Shown here: positions 37,283 to 45,964 of the stretch, in pieces
Layout of the letters: every line of letters starts with the position of its first letter
How positions within the stretch are numbered: the first letter of the stretch is position 1
From: Hyphomicrobiales bacterium
GTDB lineage: Bacteria; Pseudomonadota; Alphaproteobacteria; Rhizobiales; Rhizobiaceae
Length of the DNA stretch: 64,000 bases
Direction: 5' to 3'
Assembly: GCA_900473745.1 (NCBI GenBank)
Contig: UCMW01000004.1
Location: forward strand, 1 to 64,000
Notes under the pieces: generated by a model
Database searches by the model: none
What the model was told of the DNA's origin: nothing
What the model saw: only the letters and a program-made list of their open reading frames with translations
Position numbers and translations under genes: made by a program

Positions 37283-38977
37283 ATGATGGCTCGCCTCGGC
37301 CGAAAGTTCTTCGGGGTCTTTCCCACAGCTTCGATTGGTTCCTATCTCGCGACGATGGCGATCCTTGCGACCCTGCCCCTGCTGGCATTCGTCGTCTTTC
37401 TGCTGCTTCAGCTCGAGCGGTCGCAGTTCCAGGCGCTGCGTACGGATGCCGCCCAGGATGCGCAAATCATCAGCCGGGGCGTTGAGCGTAAGCTCGCCGA
37501 CATGGAAACCACACTGGCACTGATCGCAAATTCGGTTGAGCTACAACAGGGCGATCTCCCGGCCTTCCACACCCGGGTCGCCGAAAGCCTGAAGGACAGT
37601 TCTCTCTATGTCATTCTGGCGCGTCGAGATGGCGTGCAGATTCTCAATACCCGCATGCCCTGGGGTGCGCCGCTGCAGCCGATGGCCAATCCGGGCTCCG
37701 TTGTATCTGCGCTTCGCTCAGGAAATGTCGAGCTGTCTGATGTGTTTCTGGGGGCTACCAGCCAGCGCTGGGTGGTCAATCTGACCATGCCGCTGGCGGA
37801 GCGCAGTGTGAATGGAGTCGATGCTGTCGTCCTTACCCAGGACGCAGAGAGCTTTGTTGACCTGGCATCCCGTGCTTCACTGCCGCCCGGCTGGACGTCG
37901 GCGCTCCTGGACAATGAGGGGCGTGTGGTTGTTTCGAACGGCGTAGACCACCAGGCTGCCGGCACAGCCATGGATCCGAGCCGGTTGGAACTGATGTACG
38001 GGGCCGACGGAAGTGCCGTATTCTACAAGAACGGCCAGCAACATCTCATGGGCTATGCCAGACTGCCAGATTGGCGGTGGCATGCGGTGGTGTGGGGACC
38101 GGCCGACAGCCTCAATGGATCCTTCGTCGAACTGTGGAAGAGCCTGCTCGCGGGAAGCGTCATCTTCCTGGCGGTCATCATGCTCGTCGTGTTCGTCGCG
38201 GCCCATCACCTGCGCTCGGCGATCCGCAAGATCGCCTCCATGGCCGTTCGTATCGGCAAGGGCGAGATCGTCTCGCCGGAGCGCACCAAGATCGTCGAGG
38301 CCAACCAGGTTGCGATCGCCTTGTCGAATGCCTCCTTCGACAGGGCGGAGGCGGAGGAACGGATCCACTTCATCCTACAGGAACTCGTCCATCGCACGAA
38401 GAACATCCTCTCGCTGGTGCAGGCCATGATGCGGCAGCTCGCCCGCGGGACAGACGACGTGGAGGAGTTTCAGCGAGCGGTGAGTGGACGTCTCACCGGG
38501 CTGGCGCAATCGATCGAGGCGCTCGCCAAGCAGCAATGGGCCGGCATTCCTTTGTCCTCGCTGGTCGAACTCCAGCTCACGACTGTCACGGGTTCCTTCG
38601 ACCGGGTCTCGAAGCGGGGTCCGGATCTTCTCGTCAATGCGAACGCAGTTCAGAACCTCGGACTGGTCTTCCACGAGCTGGCGACCAATTCCGTGAAATA
38701 CGGCGCACTGTCTGTCCTGGAAGGGCGGTTGCGGATCGAGTGGCAGATCCTGGAAGCGGTCGTCGAAGGCGAAGAGCAGAAGCTGCGCCTCACCTGGACG
38801 GAGCACCACGGTCCGCCGGTCACAGCCCCCACTCGCCGTGGCTTCGGTTCGACGGTCATTGAACGTCATGCCGCAAGTGCCTTCGGCGGCGAAGTTACCG
38901 TCGATTTTGACCCGCATGGCCTTCGCTGGTCACTGGTGGCGCCACTGTCCTCCTTCATTGCCAGTACCATCGACTAG
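37283..38977 (+). CDS. HWE-family sensor histidine kinase with extracytoplasmic sensor
   Basis: Membrane sensor kinase (564 aa). TM1 is at about residues 20-45, a periplasmic Cache-like region spans about 46-285, and TM2 is at about 288-310. The kinase is of the HWE/HisKA_2 class: phospho-acceptor His370 in QELVHRTKNILSLVQAMMRQ, N-box FHELATNSVKYGALS and the Trp-containing LTWTEHHG. No response regulator is beside it. In alphaproteobacteria HWE kinases often feed PhyR, which frees the EcfG sigma factor, and this gene sits among EcfG-type promoters. That link is an inference. Start: ATG 37283 (or 37286) after GGGAGGG. Confidence 0.87.
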   Translation: MMARLGRKFFGVFPTASIGSYLATMAILATLPLLAFVVFLLLQLERSQFQALRTDAAQDAQIISRGVERKLADMETTLALIANSVELQQGDLPAFHTRVAESLKDSSLYVILARRDGVQILNTRMPWGAPLQPMANPGSVVSALRSGNVELSDVFLGATSQRWVVNLTMPLAERSVNGVDAVVLTQDAESFVDLASRASLPPGWTSALLDNEGRVVVSNGVDHQAAGTAMDPSRLELMYGADGSAVFYKNGQQHLMGYARLPDWRWHAVVWGPADSLNGSFVELWKSLLAGSVIFLAVIMLVVFVAAHHLRSAIRKIASMAVRIGKGEIVSPERTKIVEANQVAIALSNASFDRAEAEERIHFILQELVHRTKNILSLVQAMMRQLARGTDDVEEFQRAVSGRLTGLAQSIEALAKQQWAGIPLSSLVELQLTTVTGSFDRVSKRGPDLLVNANAVQNLGLVFHELATNSVKYGALSVLEGRLRIEWQILEAVVEGEEQKLRLTWTEHHGPPVTAPTRRGFGSTVIERHAASAFGGEVTVDFDPHGLRWSLVAPLSSFIASTID

Positions 38978-38985
38978 GGCTCACG

Positions 38986-39011
38986 GGAACTTTTGCGGTT
39001 CCGCATGGGTT
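38986..39011 (+). promoter_or_regulatory. EcfG/RpoE2-type promoter for small hydrophilic gene
   Basis: GGAAC (38986-38990), 19 nt, TT (39010-39011). It shares the string GGGAACTTTTG with the treZ site. Confidence 0.5.
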
Positions 39012-39038
39012 GAGCCCTGACAGCCAGGAGGCAAGGTG

Positions 39039-39266
39039 ATGAACAATCAAGATCAGGACAAAGCGACCCGCCGTATCCATAAGGATGCAGAAGGCCAATA
39101 TGCCGGAACGCAGGCCGGCGGCGACAGCGACGGAGTCGTCAGCGCGAAACCAACCGTGATCACCGGCTCCGAAGATGCCACGGTCAACAAATGGCCGCCG
39201 GGGAAAAAGAACCCGCCGAAGGACTGGGACGCCAATTTCGACATTCGCGACAAGTCCGGAGACTGA
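39039..39266 (+). CDS. Small hydrophilic protein
   Basis: 75-aa protein rich in Asp, Lys, Gly and Asn, with no hydrophobic segment and probably disordered (HKDAEGQYAGTQAGGDSDG; WPPGKKNPPKDWDANFDIRD). AGGAGGCAAGG lies before ATG 39039, and a GGAAC-type promoter is about 30 bp upstream. The composition recalls small desiccation- or osmotic-stress proteins of rhizobia. No family recognised. Confidence 0.6.
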   Translation: MNNQDQDKATRRIHKDAEGQYAGTQAGGDSDGVVSAKPTVITGSEDATVNKWPPGKKNPPKDWDANFDIRDKSGD

Positions 39267-39274
39267 GAAAGATC

Positions 39275-39472
39275 TCAGAGTTTTCCAGTTCCCATGCGCG
39301 CGCCGTTGATCTGTGCCGGGATCGCGACGAGAGAGCGCGAACGCTCCCGCAGTGGCAGGTCGACGCGCCGCGGCAGTGCCACCTGGGCATCCTCCGGCAG
39401 TCCGATGGCCGGGCTGCGCGCCTTGCGCAGTCGCGAAAGCAATTTTGTCACGAGTTTCTGAATCATCGTCAT
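39275..39472 (-). CDS. Small basic protein, coupled to upstream small gene
   Basis: 65-aa protein, strongly basic at the N-terminus (QKLVTKLLSRLRKAR), which could form an amphipathic helix. The start overlaps the stop of the upstream small gene as ATGA, the main evidence that it is expressed. No function or family recognised. Confidence 0.45.
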   Translation of the reverse strand: MTMIQKLVTKLLSRLRKARSPAIGLPEDAQVALPRRVDLPLRERSRSLVAIPAQINGARMGTGKL

Positions 39473-39789
39473 CTGCTTTCAGTCAGGGCTTGAGTAAAGC
39501 CGTTGGGCTCGCCGAGGTCCGAAGAGGATCTTTGGAGTGCTGCAGCACGCGCCTTCGCCGTATCGAGGATTTCGCGGATCGCTTCACCCTTCTCATGGCC
39601 CCGCCCGATCCCGGCGGAAGGTTCGGCGCCCGGGTCTTCCGAGCCATCTCGCAGAAGCACTTCCTGTTCGAGATTGCGCAGCAGTTCGGGCACGCGGTCG
39701 GGCGTGATGAGCAATTCGCTTAAAAGCGAAACCAGAATTTCCCGATGGGCGTTCAGCCTCGCCTCCAGTGTCTTCAGATCGTTTTCCAC
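39469..39789 (-). CDS. Small helical hypothetical protein
   Basis: About 106 aa from a GTG start (39789; a second GTG at 39795), with AGGGAGA just upstream. The sequence is helical (NDLKTLEARLNAHREILVSLLSELL; EAIREILDTAKARAAAL), with an acidic-to-Gly middle. A much longer in-frame extension to 39954 is unlikely because it lacks a ribosome site and would overlap the divergent gene. Its 3' end couples to the next small gene. Function unknown. Confidence 0.6.
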   Translation of the reverse strand: MENDLKTLEARLNAHREILVSLLSELLITPDRVPELLRNLEQEVLLRDGSEDPGAEPSAGIGRGHEKGEAIREILDTAKARAAALQRSSSDLGEPNGFTQALTESR

Positions 39790-39825
39790 TACCACTCTCC
39801 CTGTGCGGACAAGCCTCTGAAAAGG

Positions 39826-39850
39826 GGAACATTGGCCGACCCCAAATGTT
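39826..39850 (+). promoter_or_regulatory. EcfG/RpoE2-type promoter for small gene pair
   Basis: GGAAC (39826-39830), 18 nt, TT (39849-39850); the -10 reads TGTT. It is 40 bp before the ATG at 39890. Confidence 0.55.
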
Positions 39851-39889
39851 TCCTGTGAGGACGAATTCTTCTGTCGAAAGGAGTGGATC

Positions 39890-40168
39890 ATGCCAAATAC
39901 GGTGCGACCGCCGCGCTGGCGTCCCCATCCCGATCCGCGAGATCGGCTGATCATCGCGCTCTTCGCCCAGTTGGAGGCGGAGCGTCAGACGCGGGAAACC
40001 CTGCGTTCGGCAATCCGCTCCGGAGCCATCGATCCCGCCGTGCTCGAAGCGATTGCGGATGACCCCGTCCCCGCCACCAGCGAGGACATCGCCGCCCTGG
40101 AGCGCACGATCGCCATACGCGAACGCGTCCAGTCAAAAGGCGAGCAGCAAGGAGAATACTGGAGATGA
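39890..40168 (+). CDS. Small helical hypothetical protein
   Basis: 92-aa cytosolic protein: a Pro/Arg-rich N-terminus (RPPRWRPHPDPRDR), then predicted helices (LIIALFAQLEAERQTRETLRSAIRSG and SEDIAALERTIAIRERVQSKG). AAAGGAG precedes the ATG. It has a relaxed stress promoter and is coupled by ATGA to the lipoprotein gene that follows. Its helix-rich layout is similar to that of the divergent 39469-39789 product, though I could not show homology. Function unknown. Confidence 0.6.
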   Translation: MPNTVRPPRWRPHPDPRDRLIIALFAQLEAERQTRETLRSAIRSGAIDPAVLEAIADDPVPATSEDIAALERTIAIRERVQSKGEQQGEYWR

Positions 40169-40317
40169 AGTTTGCAAGGACAATCGCGTTCACCGCGATG
40201 ACGACCCTTCTTGCAGCCTGTAGTGACGGCACAAGCAGCTCGTCGGGAACGCAAGGGGAAAGCACGACGTCGGGTACTGCACCGGCCACGGATACGGATA
40301 GCGATCCAACACCGTAA
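40165..40317 (+). CDS. Small Ser/Thr-rich lipoprotein
   Basis: 50-aa product that opens with an ATG overlapping the previous stop (ATGA). It begins MKFARTIAFTAMTTLLAACS, a compact signal peptide with lipobox LAAC (Cys19). The mature part is about 32 residues, nearly all Ser, Thr, Gly, Asp and Pro. It resembles the small entericidin-like or unstructured lipoproteins common in rhizobia. The short length and low complexity make homology hard to judge, but the coupled start and clean lipobox support it. Confidence 0.65.
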   Translation: MKFARTIAFTAMTTLLAACSDGTSSSSGTQGESTTSGTAPATDTDSDPTP

Positions 40318-40388
40318 ACTGGCACCGGTGGTTCGGGCCAGAGCAGACCGAGCGGCGGCTGAACGAGACTGCGATATCAGAATGCTAA

Positions 40389-40415
40389 AAGGGCTCGGAT
40401 GTGATCCGGGCCCTT
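40389..40415. terminator. Bidirectional terminator hairpin between lipoprotein and glgA
   Basis: AAGGGCTCGGAT-gtg-ATCCGGGCCCTT: 12-bp stem with one G-T pair, flanked by A on the left and TTCTGTT on the right, between convergent genes. Confidence 0.75.
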
Positions 40416-40447
40416 CTGTTCGTCCGACATACGATATATGAACTGAT

Positions 40448-42031
40448 TCAATGGGCCAGTTGGGAGCGTGCGTCTGTCAGGCGGCCGTATACCTCGGCAT
40501 AGCTCTCGGCACTCCGGTCCCAGGAATAGTCGGCACGCATGGCCTGCAATTGCAACCGTGCCCATTTGCGCTTGTCGCCATAGGCCTCCGCTGCTCGCCT
40601 GATGGCATGCCTCAGACCTTCCGGCCGCACCGGATGGAACTGGAATCCTGTTGCAGCCCTTGCAGACATCGCGGCATCATTGGCGTCGATAATCGTTTCC
40701 GAAAGGCCGCCGGTGCGGGACACGACCGGCACGCAGCCGTACCGCAGCCCATAGAGTTGGGTCAGGCCACAGGGCTCGAAGCGGGACGGCTGGATGATCG
40801 CATCCGAACCACCATGGATGAGGTGCGCCGTCGGCTCGTTGAAGCCGACGGATACGGCCATGCGTCCGGGAAACCGAGCCGCGGTCGCCTTGAGCGCGTC
40901 CTCGATGTCGTGGTCGCCCTGGCCGTGTACGATGAGGCGCCCGCCCCAGTGGAAAATCTCGTCGGCGACCTCGGCCAGCATGTCCATGCCCTTTTGCCAG
41001 GTGATCCGCGTTACAGCCGAGAAGAGAGGCCCTTCCCCCGGCTCGAGATGAAAGCGCTCCAGCAGAAGGGCCTTGTTGTTCTTCTTGTTGCGCACGGTCT
41101 TGGCGTCGTAGCGGAACGGCAGGTATGGATCAGTTGCCGGGTTCCAGATCTCCTTGTCGATCCCGTTGACGATGCCCTGGAGCCTGTCCATGCGCGCGTT
41201 CAGAACACCATCGAGTCCCATCCCGAATGTCGGCGACAGGATTTCGCGTGCATAGGTGGGGCTGACCACCGTAATGTGATCGGCCGTCACCAGTCCGCCC
41301 TTGAGGTAGCTGATGTCGCCGAAATACTCCATCTGCTCGACGGAATAGACCTCGGGCGGCAAGCCAATATACGGCAGCAGCGACGCCGAATACTGGCCCT
41401 GGAAGGCCAGGTTGTGGATCGTCAGCACGACGGGAACGGCGGAGCCCATCTGGCGCAGATAGACGGATGTCAGGGCTGACTGCCAGTCATGAGTGTGAAC
41501 AAGATCCGGCTGCCAGCCGGGCAATGCACCGGCCGCAATCTCGGCGCCGGCCAGCGACAGAACGGCGAAACGTTTCCAGTTGTCGGGATGATCGACACCG
41601 TTTTCATCGACATAGGGGCCGCCCGGTCGGTCGTAGAGCGCCGGCGCATCAAGCACGAACAGGCTGAGACCATCGATTTCGAGATGCCGTAGCGTCGCCT
41701 TCTCGCCGAGCAGGTCATCGAATTCCATCAGTGGGGGATGCAGCCGTGCGAGTGCCAGGATCGAAGGATAACCCGGCACAAGTGTATGCGTCGCGATGCC
41801 ATAGGTGGACAACGCTTTTGGAAGCGCGCCAGTGACGTCGGCGAGGCCGCCGGTCTTCACCAGCGGGTAGATTTCGGAGGTGACCGCGAGCACATGCAGG
41901 GGAACGCGTGTCGGAGAGGGACGCCGCGGGCGAAGTTCGTCCTCCTCGCGATGATAGGCGTCGCGGACGCGTTGGATGAATTGGGCGCGGCCCAGAACCA
42001 GCGAAAGATCGACTCCGGCCACTTTTGTCAT
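40448..42031 (-). CDS. glgA: Glycogen synthase (ADP-glucose type) GlgA
   Basis: GT5 starch/glycogen synthase extending alpha-1,4-glucan from ADP-glucose. Motifs: HVLAVTSEIYPLVKTGGLADVTGALP (KTGGL, ADP-glucose binding), HTHDWQSAL, VTRITWQKGMDML and the C-terminal SRFEPCGLTQLYGLRYG with the E-x7-E pattern. About 45 residues precede the normal GlgA start (MTKVAGVDLSLVLGRAQFIQ onward), more than in the standard enzyme. The ATG overlaps the stop of the DUF2934 gene by 4 bp. No glgB, glgC or glgP lies alongside, so this looks like a second, stress-linked copy rather than the main glg operon. Confidence 0.92.
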   Translation of the reverse strand: MTKVAGVDLSLVLGRAQFIQRVRDAYHREEDELRPRRPSPTRVPLHVLAVTSEIYPLVKTGGLADVTGALPKALSTYGIATHTLVPGYPSILALARLHPPLMEFDDLLGEKATLRHLEIDGLSLFVLDAPALYDRPGGPYVDENGVDHPDNWKRFAVLSLAGAEIAAGALPGWQPDLVHTHDWQSALTSVYLRQMGSAVPVVLTIHNLAFQGQYSASLLPYIGLPPEVYSVEQMEYFGDISYLKGGLVTADHITVVSPTYAREILSPTFGMGLDGVLNARMDRLQGIVNGIDKEIWNPATDPYLPFRYDAKTVRNKKNNKALLLERFHLEPGEGPLFSAVTRITWQKGMDMLAEVADEIFHWGGRLIVHGQGDHDIEDALKATAARFPGRMAVSVGFNEPTAHLIHGGSDAIIQPSRFEPCGLTQLYGLRYGCVPVVSRTGGLSETIIDANDAAMSARAATGFQFHPVRPEGLRHAIRRAAEAYGDKRKWARLQLQAMRADYSWDRSAESYAEVYGRLTDARSQLAH

Positions 42032-42291
42032 CCTTTCCGGCTCCGTGTTCCCTTGCGGGCCGGCTGAACCGGTTCCTCCGTGATGACCAGCCCCTCTTCG
42101 GTGGCTGAGAGCTGTGCCTGCGCGATGCGCTGACCTGACTTTTCCGTCATCTTGGTCGCCGCGGCCTGCAGGGTTTCCCAATCGCTGAGTGCGGTCTGCC
42201 AATGGGCCTCGTCCCGTCCATGGGGGCGGCCTTCTTCTTCCCACAGCGAGTATGCCCGCCGCGCAATCCAGTCATAGTCTCGTTCAGACAT
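42028..42291 (-). CDS. DUF2934 protein coupled to glgA
   Basis: 87-aa protein. The DUF2934 core is YDWIARRAYSLWEEEGRPHGRDEAHWQTA at residues 6-34, followed by a linker and a basic tail (ARKGTRSRKG). The family is common next to glycogen and trehalose genes in rhizobia; its activity is unknown. The stop overlaps the glgA start (ATGA), so the two are made together. The start has CGGAG upstream. Confidence 0.78.
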   Translation of the reverse strand: MSERDYDWIARRAYSLWEEEGRPHGRDEAHWQTALSDWETLQAAATKMTEKSGQRIAQAQLSATEEGLVITEEPVQPARKGTRSRKG

Positions 42292-42508
42292 GGCAATTCT
42301 CCGTCGTCGCCGCTTGCCCGTTCCAAACACCAACGACCATCGGCCGAGCGCGGTCTCGTCGCGCCCGCCGCTCCCGGGTGGGATCAGTCGATGATGTCCC
42401 CATCTCACCGGCGGATCCCCCGGCTCGTCATTCGAGGGGAACTGGCAAGAGATGAACGCCAGGAAGGGCAAACGGTTCCCGCTGCAACCGCCGATTTGAG
42501 CATGGTCC

Positions 42509-42533
42509 GGAACAGTTCCGTGTCGCTGGCGTT
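42509..42533 (+). promoter_or_regulatory. EcfG promoter, exact GGAAC-N16-CGTT, before ku
   Basis: GGAAC 42509-42513, 16 nt, CGTT 42530-42533, 46 bp before the ku start. Confidence 0.8.
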
Positions 42534-42579
42534 TCCCGGGGCAGACTTGTAGGCAAATCGAGCTGGACGGGAGACCCAC

Positions 42580-43389
42580 ATGGCCCAGCGCGCCTTCTGG
42601 AAGGGCTATCTGAAACTGTCGCTGGTCACCTGTCGCGTGGCGATGACACCGGCCGTGACAGAAAGCGCCAAGCTCCGTTTCCACAACATCAACCGCAAGA
42701 CCGGCAACCGTGTCGTGAGCCGCTACGTCGATGCCGAAACTGGTAAGCCTGTCGACGACGACGATCAGGTCAAGGGCTATGAGCGCGCCGAGGACGACTA
42801 TGTGCTCTTCGAGGATGAGGAGCTGGAGGACGTCGCGTTGGAAAGCACGCGCACCATCGACATCGAAAGTTTCGTCCCGCGCAACTCCATTGGCTGGATC
42901 TGGTATGACAGTCCGCATTACCTCGCCCCGGCTGACAAGGTGAGCGAGGAAGCCTTCGCCGTCATCCGCGAGGCCATGCGCAAGACCGATACGGCTGGCA
43001 TTGCCCGCCTCGTGCTCTATCGCCGCGAACATGCCGTCCTGCTGGTGCCTCGGGACGAAGGCATGGTGGTCTGGACGCTTCGCTATGGCGAAGAAGTCCG
43101 CGATCCCGGCTCCGTCTTCAAGACAACCGAGCATTCTCGACCTGCCAGCGATGCGAAAACGATGATGAAGAAGCTGGTGGAGGCACGCCTACGCCCCTGG
43201 GATCCGAAGCTGGTGCGGGACCCGGTCGAGGAGCGTCTGCACGAGATCATCGAAAACCGAACTAAGAAATCGAAGCGCGCCAAGCCAAAGAAGTCGGCCG
43301 AGCCCGAGCGCAAGGACAATGTCATCGACATCATGGAAGCTCTGCGCCGCAGCCTTGCCTCCGAGAAGAAGTCGGCCAAGCGCGAATAG
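42580..43389 (+). CDS. ku: Ku DNA end-binding protein (first copy)
   Basis: Bacterial Ku homodimer (269 aa) that threads onto double-strand breaks and recruits LigD for non-homologous end joining. The Ku core begins AFWKGYLKLSLVTCRVAM, then HNINRKTGNRVVSRYVDAETG, KGYERAEDDYVLFEDEELE and IARLVLYRREHAVLLVPRDEGMVVWTLRY. The C-terminus is Lys-rich (KKSKRAKPKKSAEPERKD), as expected for the LigD/DNA-binding tail. It has its own exact EcfG promoter and converges on ligD 5 bp away. Confidence 0.93.
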   Translation: MAQRAFWKGYLKLSLVTCRVAMTPAVTESAKLRFHNINRKTGNRVVSRYVDAETGKPVDDDDQVKGYERAEDDYVLFEDEELEDVALESTRTIDIESFVPRNSIGWIWYDSPHYLAPADKVSEEAFAVIREAMRKTDTAGIARLVLYRREHAVLLVPRDEGMVVWTLRYGEEVRDPGSVFKTTEHSRPASDAKTMMKKLVEARLRPWDPKLVRDPVEERLHEIIENRTKKSKRAKPKKSAEPERKDNVIDIMEALRRSLASEKKSAKRE

Positions 43390-43394
43390 GGCGC

Positions 43395-45962
43395 TTAGCG
43401 CGCCTTCTTCGTCTTGGTCTTGGCGGTGAGTGGCACTTCTGCCTTGCGGAAATCCTCCCACGGATCATTGTCCATCGCGGCGAACCTGGCGGGCACGTTT
43501 TCGACGGTGAAGTGGTTCGGGCCGATCGCGGGGCCGAGTTCGTCGAAAGAGAGCGGCATCGAGACGGGCGCACCTGCCCGTGCCCGGGTAGAATAGGGAG
43601 CGACCGCCGTGGCACCTCTGCCATTGCGCAGATAGTCGATCAGGATCTTGCCCTTGCGTTTTGCTTTGCTGACCGTCGACACGTAGTCGCTCGGGCTGTC
43701 GGCGCTCATGCCGTCCGCCAGCGCCTTCATGGCCGCCTTCACCTCCGGCCATTGGGCCTTGGGTTTCAGCGGCGCGACCACATGCAGACCCTTGCCGCCG
43801 GAAGTTTTCACGAAGCCGGTAAGGCCAAGCGCGGCGAAGCGCTCGCGCACCTCGAAGGCGGCTGCGATCACACGCTCCCAGGAAACATCAGGACCGGGGT
43901 CGAGATCGATATTGACCATGTCGGGTCGCTCCAGATCGCCGGCCCGCGAGCCCCAGGGGTGAATCTCGAGGGCCGCGCCCTGCACGAGAGACAGCAGTCC
44001 GTCGAGATCACGGATGCCGACATGCCCTTCGTCGTCCTTGGGGTCACGGATCGTGACGATGTCCTTGCGCATGCCGCGCCAGCCGTGCTTCTGGAAAAAG
44101 CAGGTCTTTTCGTGCCCTTCCGGGCATCGCAGAAGGGCCAGCGGACGGTCTACGATGAAAGGGGCGATGCGCGGCCAGACCAGCGCGTAATGATCCGCCA
44201 GCCCCTCTTTCGTAACGCCCGCTTCCGACCAATAGAGACGGTCCGGATGCGTCAGGGCAACCCGCCGACGAGCTTCCTCTGCTGCTTCGCCGACCGAGGG
44301 CGCCTTGCTTGGAGCGACCGGTTTTCGCGATGCCTTCGATCCGGCCGGGACCTCCAGCACCACATCTCCCGCCTGCTTGTCCTCCCTGAGACCCCGAAAG
44401 GAGGCGTGGCGCAGATGAGCATCACCCGTCCAGCCTCGAAACTCGATCTCGGCGACGAGTTCCGGCTCGACGAAGACAGCATCCTTGCGTTCAGCACTTG
44501 TCAGCTTGTCGCGGAAAGGACTCTTGTTCCGCACAAGAGGTTGCAGCCGGTCAAAGACCTGCCGCGCCAGTTTCTGAGTGTACCCCGTCCCAACCCGTCC
44601 GACATGGCGCAGGCCATCGGCCTCGTTCACGCCCATAATGAGCGACCCGATCGCCTTGTCGGAGACGGAGGAAGGCGCATAGCCGCCGATGACCAGTTCC
44701 TGCCGCGCCGTACATTTCGACTTGACCCAATCCCGGCCGCGTCCCGATCGATAAGGCGCATCGGCCACCTTCGAGATCACGCCCTCAAGGCTGAGACGGC
44801 AGGCGTGTTTGAGCACAAGGTCACCGCTCTCGTCGAAATGGGCCGAATACTTCAACGCAGGATCGGCACTACCGATCAACTCTTCCAGCAGTGCCTTGCG
44901 GTCACGCAGCGCTGCGCCGGTCAGATCTTGCCCGTCGAGATGCAGGAGGTCGAAGACATAATAGGTGAAACGATCGGAGCGCCCCTCGCTCAAATCCTGC
45001 TGCAACAGCGAAAAATCGCTGCTGCCATTTCCGCTTTCGACGACGATCTCCCCGTCCAGCATGGCGGCCTGAACCGGAAGCGCCTTGAGCGCCGCAGGCA
45101 GGTGGCCGCCGAAACGGTCGGTCCAGTCGAGACCGGTGCGAGTGAGCAGCTTGACCTCTCCATTCTCGATACGGGCTTCGATGCGATAGCCGTCCAGCTT
45201 GATTTCGTGCAGCCAGCGCTGCCCTTTCGGCACGGTCTTGACCAAGGTCGCGAGCGCGGGCGGAAGAAAGTCTGGCAGGTTCCCGTCTTTTGCGCCCTTC
45301 ACTTTGCGATCGTCTTGGGTGGCGCGGCTGGGCGAGGCGTTCTCGTCTTTCACTTTTCTGGATTTACTCCCGCGGGAGTTCCAGACGGCCGCCTTCTGAT
45401 CCCCTTTCAGGCTTTCCACAGGGCGTCCGCTTTTGACGGAAAGCGGCATTTCTTCCACGATTTCGGGATCTCCCTCCTCGCGCGCCGCCTCGTCCTCTCC
45501 CTTGATCAGGAGCCAATTTTCCCGCGTCTCGCCCTCTTTGCCGGCCATGCGCACGAGATGCCAATGGCCGCCCAGCTTCTCACCCTGCAGTGTGAATTCC
45601 AGATGCCCTTTCTTGTAGCCCTTCTTCGCGTCGTGGATGGGTTCCCAAGTGCCCCGGTCCCAAACGATCACTTCACCGGAGCCGTATTGACCGGGCGGGA
45701 TAACCCCTTCGAAATCGCCATAGGCGAGGGGGTGGTCCTCGACGTGCACCGCCAGGCGCTTGTCGCCAGGCACGAGGCTGGGGCCGCGCGTCACCGCCCA
45801 GCTCTTCAATACACCGTCCATTTCGAGCCGCAGGTCGTAGTGAAGGCGTCTGGCTGCGTGTTTCTGAATGACGAAGCTCTTGCCGCTCGCCTTCGACTTT
45901 GCAGCCTTCGGCTCCGGGGTCGTTTTGAAGTCCCTCTTGCGGCGATATTCGGAGAGCGACAT
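43395..45962 (-). CDS. ligD: ATP-dependent DNA ligase LigD (PE-LIG-POL)
   Basis: Multifunctional NHEJ enzyme (855 aa). Residues about 28-165 are the 3'-phosphoesterase (FVIQKHAARRLHYDLRLEMDG, VEDHPLAYGDFEGVIPPGQYG). The central part about 225-545 is the ligase with adenylation motif EIKLDGYRIEAR and DGEIVVES. The C-terminal about 570-850 is the primase-polymerase with VNIDLDPGPDVSWERV (catalytic DxD) and KTSGGKGLHVVAPL. The domain order is that of Pseudomonas and rhizobia. It begins 2 bp after the second ku stop, so both share one promoter. Confidence 0.94.
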   Translation of the reverse strand: MSLSEYRRKRDFKTTPEPKAAKSKASGKSFVIQKHAARRLHYDLRLEMDGVLKSWAVTRGPSLVPGDKRLAVHVEDHPLAYGDFEGVIPPGQYGSGEVIVWDRGTWEPIHDAKKGYKKGHLEFTLQGEKLGGHWHLVRMAGKEGETRENWLLIKGEDEAAREEGDPEIVEEMPLSVKSGRPVESLKGDQKAAVWNSRGSKSRKVKDENASPSRATQDDRKVKGAKDGNLPDFLPPALATLVKTVPKGQRWLHEIKLDGYRIEARIENGEVKLLTRTGLDWTDRFGGHLPAALKALPVQAAMLDGEIVVESGNGSSDFSLLQQDLSEGRSDRFTYYVFDLLHLDGQDLTGAALRDRKALLEELIGSADPALKYSAHFDESGDLVLKHACRLSLEGVISKVADAPYRSGRGRDWVKSKCTARQELVIGGYAPSSVSDKAIGSLIMGVNEADGLRHVGRVGTGYTQKLARQVFDRLQPLVRNKSPFRDKLTSAERKDAVFVEPELVAEIEFRGWTGDAHLRHASFRGLREDKQAGDVVLEVPAGSKASRKPVAPSKAPSVGEAAEEARRRVALTHPDRLYWSEAGVTKEGLADHYALVWPRIAPFIVDRPLALLRCPEGHEKTCFFQKHGWRGMRKDIVTIRDPKDDEGHVGIRDLDGLLSLVQGAALEIHPWGSRAGDLERPDMVNIDLDPGPDVSWERVIAAAFEVRERFAALGLTGFVKTSGGKGLHVVAPLKPKAQWPEVKAAMKALADGMSADSPSDYVSTVSKAKRKGKILIDYLRNGRGATAVAPYSTRARAGAPVSMPLSFDELGPAIGPNHFTVENVPARFAAMDNDPWEDFRKAEVPLTAKTKTKKAR

Positions 45963-45964
45963 GG

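Noticed and set aside
42297..42324. GTTCC (minus-strand GGAAC) upstream of the DUF2934-glgA pair
   Set aside because: The partner -10 bases are not at the right distance (nearest AA pair gives more than 20 nt).
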